Below, in pieces: positions 59,914 through 64,000 of a DNA stretch of 64,000 nt; position 1 is the first letter of the stretch; every line of letters starts with the position of its first letter. The notes beneath the pieces were generated by a model. It was not told where the DNA came from. It saw only the letters and a program-made list of their open reading frames with translations, and searched no databases. Origin of the DNA: HGM04593 sp045589695 (GTDB lineage Bacteria; Bacteroidota; Bacteroidia; Bacteroidales; Bacteroidaceae); NCBI GenBank assembly GCA_045589695.1, contig JAZNPP010000034.1, positions 1-64,000 on the forward strand. Direction: 5' to 3'. Made by a program: the position numbers and the translations under genes.

Positions 59914-60483
59914 TTACTTTTTAGACTTCTTGGTTTTCTTTGCAGCTTTGTTTGCCTTCTTGAGCTCCTTAGCGGCACGTTTCTCTTCGCTTTTCTCTCT
60001 CTTGATCTTTTCTGATTCTTTTACAGCTTCTTTAGAACCGGCTCCCTTAACTGCTGCCTTCTCGGAAGCGCCTTTTACAGCCTCTTTCTTTGTTCCTTTA
60101 GGACCTGCCGCTTTTACAGCCTCTTTCTTGGCGCCTTTTACAGCCTCTTTCTTTGTTCCCTTAGGACCTGCCTCTTTTTTAGCTGCCTTCTCAGAAGCGC
60201 CTTTTACGGCCTCAATCTTTGTACCCTTGGGGCCTGCTTCTTTCTTAGCCGCTTTTACAGCCTCTTTCTTGGCGCCTTTTACGGCTTCTTTCTTGGCACC
60301 TTTTACAGCCTCTTTCTTAGCCGCTTTTACAGCTTCTTTCTTAGCTGCCTTTACAGCCTCTTTGTCAGCTGCTTTTACAGCCGCAGCGGCTACCTCCTTG
60401 TCGTCAGTCGCGTTTACAACCTGAGCATTTATTGACATGCAGAATGTTGCCAATACTGCTAATACAAAAAGTTTTGCTTTCAT
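59914..60483 (-). CDS. Secreted Ala/Lys-rich repeat protein
   Basis: 189 residues. A clear signal peptide (KAKLFVLAVLATFCMSINAQ) is followed by about 130 residues built from 8-residue units of the type KKEAVK-A/G-A, interspersed with GPKGTK blocks, and a highly basic tail (KELKKANKAAKKTKKSKK). At the DNA level the units form imperfect 24-bp tandem repeats (about 60030-60390), a likely site of length variation. Composition resembles histone H1-like or AlgP-type proteins, but those are cytoplasmic; this one is exported. It might bind polyanions such as DNA, LPS or mucin glycans at the surface (inference). Consensus promoter and terminator suggest real expression. Confidence 0.75.
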   Translation of the reverse strand: MKAKLFVLAVLATFCMSINAQVVNATDDKEVAAAAVKAADKEAVKAAKKEAVKAAKKEAVKGAKKEAVKGAKKEAVKAAKKEAGPKGTKIEAVKGASEKAAKKEAGPKGTKKEAVKGAKKEAVKAAGPKGTKKEAVKGASEKAAVKGAGSKEAVKESEKIKREKSEEKRAAKELKKANKAAKKTKKSKK

Positions 60484-60532
60484 TGTTTAGAATTTTTAGT
60501 GAGTATAAATTAGTCTTCTCAAAATCGGAGTG

Positions 60533-60563
60533 CAAAGGTATAACGAAATATTTATATCGCAAA
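60533..60563 (-). promoter_or_regulatory. Promoter of the Ala/Lys-rich gene
   Basis: Minus-strand TTTG (60560-60563), 19-bp spacer, TACCTTTG (60533-60540); leader about 45 nt. From 60564 to 60817 I see AT-rich DNA with no supported gene. Confidence 0.85.
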
Positions 60564-60817
60564 GAAAAATAAAAAATATTTGCAATTTTTATCTCTTTAT
60601 TTTCTTGATTTATAAGATATAACGGCAAAAGAGTAAAAAAACGGTCAAAATGTTGTTTACGCGCGTTATTGAAGTTCGGTGATAAATTGGTTTGAAGATA
60701 AGACGTTCTTTTGTTTTTGTACCGTTTTTTCATCTTTTTTCAACCGGACTTCTTTTTAGTAGGGGTATTTATGATTCTTGCAGTTCTGTCTATTTTGCCT
60801 TCTTCTATATATAAATA

Positions 60818-60849
60818 AATATGGAGCAACCTTCGGGTCGCTCCATATT
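60818..60849 (-). terminator. Terminator of gyrB
   Basis: AATATGGAGC/GCTCCATATT stem with an inner ACC/GGT and a four-base loop (CGAA on the minus strand), 20 bp after the gyrB stop, followed by T/A-rich sequence. Confidence 0.75.
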
Positions 60850-60869
60850 GTGCTATCTTTGCAGGGCTC

Positions 60870-62831
60870 TTATGCGTCGATATTCGCATAAGTGGCGTTT
60901 TTCTCGATAAACTCTCTGCGAGGGCCTACGTCGTCGCCCATGAGCATTGAGAATATGTAGTCAGCCTCTTGAGCGTCACGTATTGTCACCTGTTTAAGCG
61001 TGCGTGTCTCAGGGTTCATTGTCGTCTCCCAAAGTTGCTCGGGGTTCATCTCTCCAAGACCTTTGTAACGCTGTATGTTTATGTCTTTCTCGTTGCCGCC
61101 GGCGAACTCCTGTATAAAGTCGTCTTTCTCTTTGTCGTTGTAGCAGTATTTCCTTGCCTTGCCTTTTGAGCATAGATAGAGAGGAGGCATTGCTTTGTAA
61201 AGGTATCCGCCCTCAATTACTTCTGGCATGTAGCGGTAGAAGAGCGTCATGATGAGCGTTCCGATGTGCGCGCCGTCTACGTCAGCATCGGCCATCATTA
61301 TAATCTTGTGGTAACGCAGTTTCTCGATGTTGGCTTTCTTGCTGTCTTCAGGATCAAGGCCGAAGCGTACGCCGATAGCCTGTATGATATTGTTTATCTC
61401 GTCGCTCTCAAAAGCCTTGTGCCACATGACCTTTTCTACGTTGAGGATTTTTCCTCGTAACGGCAGTATTGCCTGGAACTTGTTCTTACGTCCCTGCTTT
61501 GCGGAGCCTCCCGCAGAGTCTCCCTCGACAAGGAATAGTTCGCAGTTTGCGGGGTCTTTGTCGGAACAGTCGGCGAGCTTGCCCGGCATGCCGCAGCCGC
61601 TCATCGGGCTCTTGCGCTGCACGCTCTCTCGTGCCTTGCGGGCTGCGATACGTGCTGTGGCTGCAAGAACCACCTTGTCTACGATCATTCTGGCCTCCTT
61701 CGGATGCTCCTCGAGGTAATACGCAAGGGCCTCTCCTACAGCCTGGTCTACGGCTCCTGTGACTTCGCTGTTGCCGAGTTTGGTCTTTGTCTGGCCCTCG
61801 AACTGCGGTTCAGAAACCTTGACCGAAACAATCGCCGTCAAGCCTTCACGGAAGTCTTCGCCCGAAATCTCTACCTTAGCCTTCTCAAGGGCCTTTGTGT
61901 CGTCGGCATACTTCTTGAGGGTGCGTGTCAATGCACGGCGGAAGCCTGCGAGGTGCGTGCCGCCCTCGATGGTGTTGATGTTGTTCACGTAGGTGTGGAC
62001 ATTCTCGCTGTAGCCTGTATTGTAAATGATTGCGGCCTCAATGGGTATTCCGTTCTTTTCGGTGTTAAGGTATATCACTTCTCCGATGAGCGGGGTGCGT
62101 GATGAATCGATATATCTGACGAATTCTCTCAATCCTTCTGTAGAGTAGAATGTTTCGCTCATGAAGTTGCCGTTCTCGTCGGCCTGACGCTCGTCTGTAA
62201 GCGTGATTGTTATGCCTGCATTGAGGTATGCTAATTCGCGCAATCGTGTGGCGAGTATCTGGTATTGGTATTCCGACACGATGAATATTGAGTCATCGGG
62301 CTGGAATGTCTGCTTTGTGCCTCTGAGGTCTGTGTCCCCGACGCAGTGAACGGCCTCAAGCGGTTTGCCGCACGAATAGTTCTGGACATAGTGCTTGCCC
62401 TCGCGGAAAACCTCGGTCTTCATGTGTTTTGACAATGCGTTCACGCATGATACGCCAACGCCGTGCAAGCCTCCTGAAACCTTGTAGGAATCTTTGTTGA
62501 ATTTGCCTCCGGCGTGCAGCACGGTCATCACGACCTCGAGCGCCGAGCGCCCTTCCTTTTCATGCATGTCTACGGGGATGCCTCGGCCGTTATCCATAAC
62601 GGTGATCGAGTTGCCGGGGTTGATAGTTACGTTTATGTGTGTACAGAAGCCCGCCATAGCCTCGTCAATGGCGTTGTCGACGACCTCGTATACCAGGTGG
62701 TGAAGTCCTTTTTCGCTAATGTCGCCAATGTACATCGCCGGGCGTTTGCGTACCGCTTCCAGTCCCTCTAAGACCTGGATACTGTCGGCCGAATAGTTGG
62801 CTGCCGCATCCTTATTTATTTCTTCGCTCAT
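60870..62831 (-). CDS. gyrB: DNA gyrase subunit B
   Basis: ATPase subunit of gyrase. GHKL motifs EVVDNAIDEA, MDNGRGIPVD and GLHGVGVSCVNALS; transducer domain; Toprim motif FLVEGDSAGGSAKQGR, RGKILNVEK and DADVDGAHIGTLI; C-terminal RYKGLGEMNPEQLWETTM. 653 residues from the ATG at 62831; the upstream ATG at 62891 overlaps the -33 promoter element and is rejected. Single-gene unit with its own promoter and terminator, next to rpsT, as commonly found in Bacteroides. Confidence 0.97.
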   Translation of the reverse strand: MSEEINKDAAANYSADSIQVLEGLEAVRKRPAMYIGDISEKGLHHLVYEVVDNAIDEAMAGFCTHINVTINPGNSITVMDNGRGIPVDMHEKEGRSALEVVMTVLHAGGKFNKDSYKVSGGLHGVGVSCVNALSKHMKTEVFREGKHYVQNYSCGKPLEAVHCVGDTDLRGTKQTFQPDDSIFIVSEYQYQILATRLRELAYLNAGITITLTDERQADENGNFMSETFYSTEGLREFVRYIDSSRTPLIGEVIYLNTEKNGIPIEAAIIYNTGYSENVHTYVNNINTIEGGTHLAGFRRALTRTLKKYADDTKALEKAKVEISGEDFREGLTAIVSVKVSEPQFEGQTKTKLGNSEVTGAVDQAVGEALAYYLEEHPKEARMIVDKVVLAATARIAARKARESVQRKSPMSGCGMPGKLADCSDKDPANCELFLVEGDSAGGSAKQGRKNKFQAILPLRGKILNVEKVMWHKAFESDEINNIIQAIGVRFGLDPEDSKKANIEKLRYHKIIMMADADVDGAHIGTLIMTLFYRYMPEVIEGGYLYKAMPPLYLCSKGKARKYCYNDKEKDDFIQEFAGGNEKDINIQRYKGLGEMNPEQLWETTMNPETRTLKQVTIRDAQEADYIFSMLMGDDVGPRREFIEKNATYANIDA

Positions 62832-62860
62832 AAATGTTTCTACTAAACAAAATAACTGAA

Positions 62861-62892
62861 CAAAGTTAATGAAAATCGCTCTTTTTTGCAAA
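62861..62892 (-). promoter_or_regulatory. Promoter of gyrB
   Basis: Minus-strand TTTG (62889-62892), 20-bp spacer, TAACTTTG (62861-62868); leader about 25 nt. Confidence 0.85.
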
Positions 62893-62991
62893 GAATGTTT
62901 CCCGAAAAGTTGCTATATTTTTCGCAATTCTTCAGAAAATTTTCGCCGGGCGATTTCTGTAACTCAATTCAGTTTATAGGTGCCGCAACAC

Positions 62992-63018
62992 GAAAAGGCT
63001 GGATGTGAAATCCAGCCT
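62992..63018 (-). terminator. Terminator of rpsT
   Basis: Perfect 9-bp stem AGGCTGGAT/ATCCAGCCT with a 5-base loop, followed by TTTT on the minus strand, 31 bp after the rpsT stop. Confidence 0.85.
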
Positions 63019-63048
63019 CTTGTTCGGTAAATATATGTTTCAATAAAA

Positions 63049-63303
63049 TTAGGCTAACTTTGCGATTTTAGCGCACAAACCAGACTTCAGGTTGGCAGCT
63101 TTATTCTTGTGGATAAGACCGCGCTTAGCCATTCTGTCGAGCATCTTCTGAACTTCGGGGAACTTAGCCAAAGCCTCGTTCTTGTCTGTGATAGCGCGAA
63201 GGCCGCGAACTGCAGAACGCATGTTTTTGCCGAAGTAACGGTTCTGAAGATTTCTCTTCTCTGTCTGTCTGATTCTCTTAAGTGATGATTTGTGGTTTGC
63301 CAT
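63049..63303 (-). CDS. rpsT: 30S ribosomal protein S20
   Basis: 84-residue basic three-helix ribosomal protein binding 16S rRNA. Family start ANHKSSLKRIRQTEKRN and C-terminal GLIHKNKAANLKSGL are clear. Follows tRNA-Glu by 30 bp on the same strand and probably shares its promoter. Confidence 0.97.
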   Translation of the reverse strand: MANHKSSLKRIRQTEKRNLQNRYFGKNMRSAVRGLRAITDKNEALAKFPEVQKMLDRMAKRGLIHKNKAANLKSGLCAKIAKLA

Positions 63304-63333
63304 CTCTTTAATATGTTTTTTTAGTTTTACTTG

Positions 63334-63405
63334 TAGCCCATAGGGGAATCGAACCCCTCTTTCAAGAATGAAAATCTTGCGTCCTAGCCGATAGACGAAT
63401 GGGCC
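63334..63405 (-). tRNA. tRNA-Glu (anticodon TTC)
   Basis: 72-base cloverleaf on the minus strand: acceptor GGCCCAT/ATGGGCT, anticodon stem CAAGA/TCTTG with TTTTCAT loop, T-arm with GGTTCGATTCC. CCA is not encoded. The first pair is G-U. Confidence 0.95.
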
Positions 63406-63465
63406 GGCCTTAGAAATAACCCCTTTTGAGGGTCTTTTTAGCCTGTTTGGTGGCTAAAGCGAATG

Positions 63466-63496
63466 CAAAGGTACAACCTTTTTTTAATTTGGCAAA
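63466..63496 (-). promoter_or_regulatory. Promoter of tRNA-Glu and rpsT
   Basis: Minus-strand TTTG (63493-63496), 19-bp spacer, TACCTTTG (63466-63473). Between promoter and tRNA the transcript can form TTTAGCC/GGCTAAA and ACCCT/GGGGT hairpins. Confidence 0.87.
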
Positions 63497-63515
63497 TAAA
63501 TTCGACTTTTTTTTA

Positions 63516-63523
63516 TAGTTTTG
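63516..63523 (+). promoter_or_regulatory. Possible -7 box upstream of recO
   Basis: TAGTTTTG on the plus strand, with TTTG at 63488-63491 (24 bp, longer than usual). It would overlap the divergent tRNA-Glu promoter. Confidence 0.35.
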
Positions 63524-63621
63524 TCATATAAATGGTCCTGAACGGTCCTTCTAAATCACGAAACCATATGAATTTTGAGTAATACGGCTACAGCTTTGCA
63601 AGCGATGCGCCCCAAATATTT

Positions 63622-64000
63622 ATGATTGAGAAATTCGACGGCATAGTCCTGCGTACCTTAAAATATAACGACTCTCTTATGATAGTCGATATATATACAC
63701 GCCAATGCGGGCGTGCTTCTTTCCTTGCTTCTTCTTCGAGAAGCAAGCGGAACCGTGGCAAGAGCGTGCTTTTCCAGCCTCTTGCAATGCTCTCTTTTAC
63801 AGCGTCGTGCAAGCAAGGAAAGCGTCTTCCTCGCATAAGCGATGTCCAGCCCTATTCAATGTACTCCACAATCCCGTTCAACGTGGTCAAATCGTCAATA
63901 GCCCTGTTTCTTTCCGAAGTGCTTACATTCGCTCTGCGCGAAGAGGAAGGCGACGAATCGCTGTTCAACTTTCTTGACCGTTCGCTGACTTTGTTCGACA
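63622..64000 (+). CDS. recO: DNA repair protein RecO, 5' part (runs off the window)
   Basis: Recombination mediator of the RecFOR pathway, loading RecA on SSB-coated DNA. The frame opens at ATG 63622 and is still open at the end of the window (126 codons). The product begins MIEKFDGIVLRTLKYNDSLM and contains VDIYTRQCGRASFLASS and PFNVVKSSIALFLSEVL, the OB-fold and early helical region of Bacteroidetes RecO. It is divergent from tRNA-Glu/rpsT. The C-terminal zinc-finger half is beyond the window. Confidence 0.9.
   Translation, partial: MIEKFDGIVLRTLKYNDSLMIVDIYTRQCGRASFLASSSRSKRNRGKSVLFQPLAMLSFTASCKQGKRLPRISDVQPYSMYSTIPFNVVKSSIALFLSEVLTFALREEEGDESLFNFLDRSLTLFD

Noticed and set aside
59966..60400. 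Long plus-strand open frame opposite the Ala/Lys-rich gene
   Set aside because: Product of the repetitive codon pattern on the other strand; no promoter, no start context, and the minus-strand frame has signal peptide, promoter and terminator.
60404..60733. 109-codon minus-strand frame upstream of and overlapping the Ala/Lys-rich gene
   Set aside because: It spans that gene's promoter and signal-peptide region in another frame and is very AT-rich with no family features.
60854..60861. TATCTTTG box on the plus strand, pointing into gyrB antisense
   Set aside because: No -33 element at the right distance and no gene downstream on that strand; listed only as a chance match or weak antisense start.
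1..64000. CRISPR arrays, prophage or transposon genes
   Set aside because: No regularly spaced repeats, Cas, integrase or transposase frames were seen on either strand.

Overview
The window is chromosomal DNA of a Bacteroidales bacterium (Bacteroides/Prevotella-like; the genus cannot be fixed from the sequence alone). Evidence: promoters of the Bacteroidetes type (TTTG, 19-20 bp, TAnnTTTG) occur upstream of many genes, recognisable Shine-Dalgarno sites are largely absent, and the gene content is typical of the order (GH92, GH95 and GH5 enzymes, a TonB-dependent receptor, Bacteroidales-type C-terminal domains, speA, ATP-dependent pckA, a gyrB-rpsT-tRNA-Glu-recO block). No phage, transposase, CRISPR array or rRNA was found.

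Layout. 1-275: a repeat (R1) and a long hairpin. 270-12925 (minus): a mannoside operon (GH5, ROK kinase, two GH92) followed by a tripartite RND efflux operon (outer membrane factor, adaptor, pump). 13052-15196 (minus): a DUF3109 protein and gpmI. 15450-20645 (plus): Nudix hydrolase, giant TPR protein and outer-membrane barrel. 20860-25657 (plus): topA-aroK-speA. 25757-31759 (plus): metallopeptidase, GNAT-type acyltransferase, parE, coaD and an S41 protease. 31784-34979 (minus): methyltransferase, a tiny Pmp3/YqaE protein and pckA. 35466-38559: upp, convergent with a HAD-ribF-CPBP operon. 38780: tRNA-Met. 39049-48731: a large cleaved-adhesin-type protein, an M1 peptidase lipoprotein and a GH95 enzyme. 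48924-54809 (minus): an operon of TonB receptor, calycin-like lipoprotein, DUF4091/GH123-like hydrolase and flavodiiron protein, divergent from rubrerythrin. 55500-59900: a repeat-rich accessory stretch with a 52-residue peptide gene and a multidomain surface protein, bracketed by inverted repeats (R2). 59914-64000: an Ala/Lys-repeat secreted protein, gyrB, rpsT, tRNA-Glu and the start of recO.

How the genes work together. The left operon probably strips and phosphorylates mannose from mannosides without its own SusC/SusD pair. The 48.9-55.5 kb block puts two oxygen/ROS-detoxifying di-iron proteins beside an outer-membrane uptake system. Three large secreted proteins share a C-terminal YD-x-x-G...NG-x-K tail, suggesting a common surface route. 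The most unusual DNA is at 55.5-59.9 kb: inverted R2 copies whose central hairpins keep pairing although their sequences differ, a duplicated gene tail, a small peptide gene, and an R1 copy inverted relative to the one at the left edge of the window.
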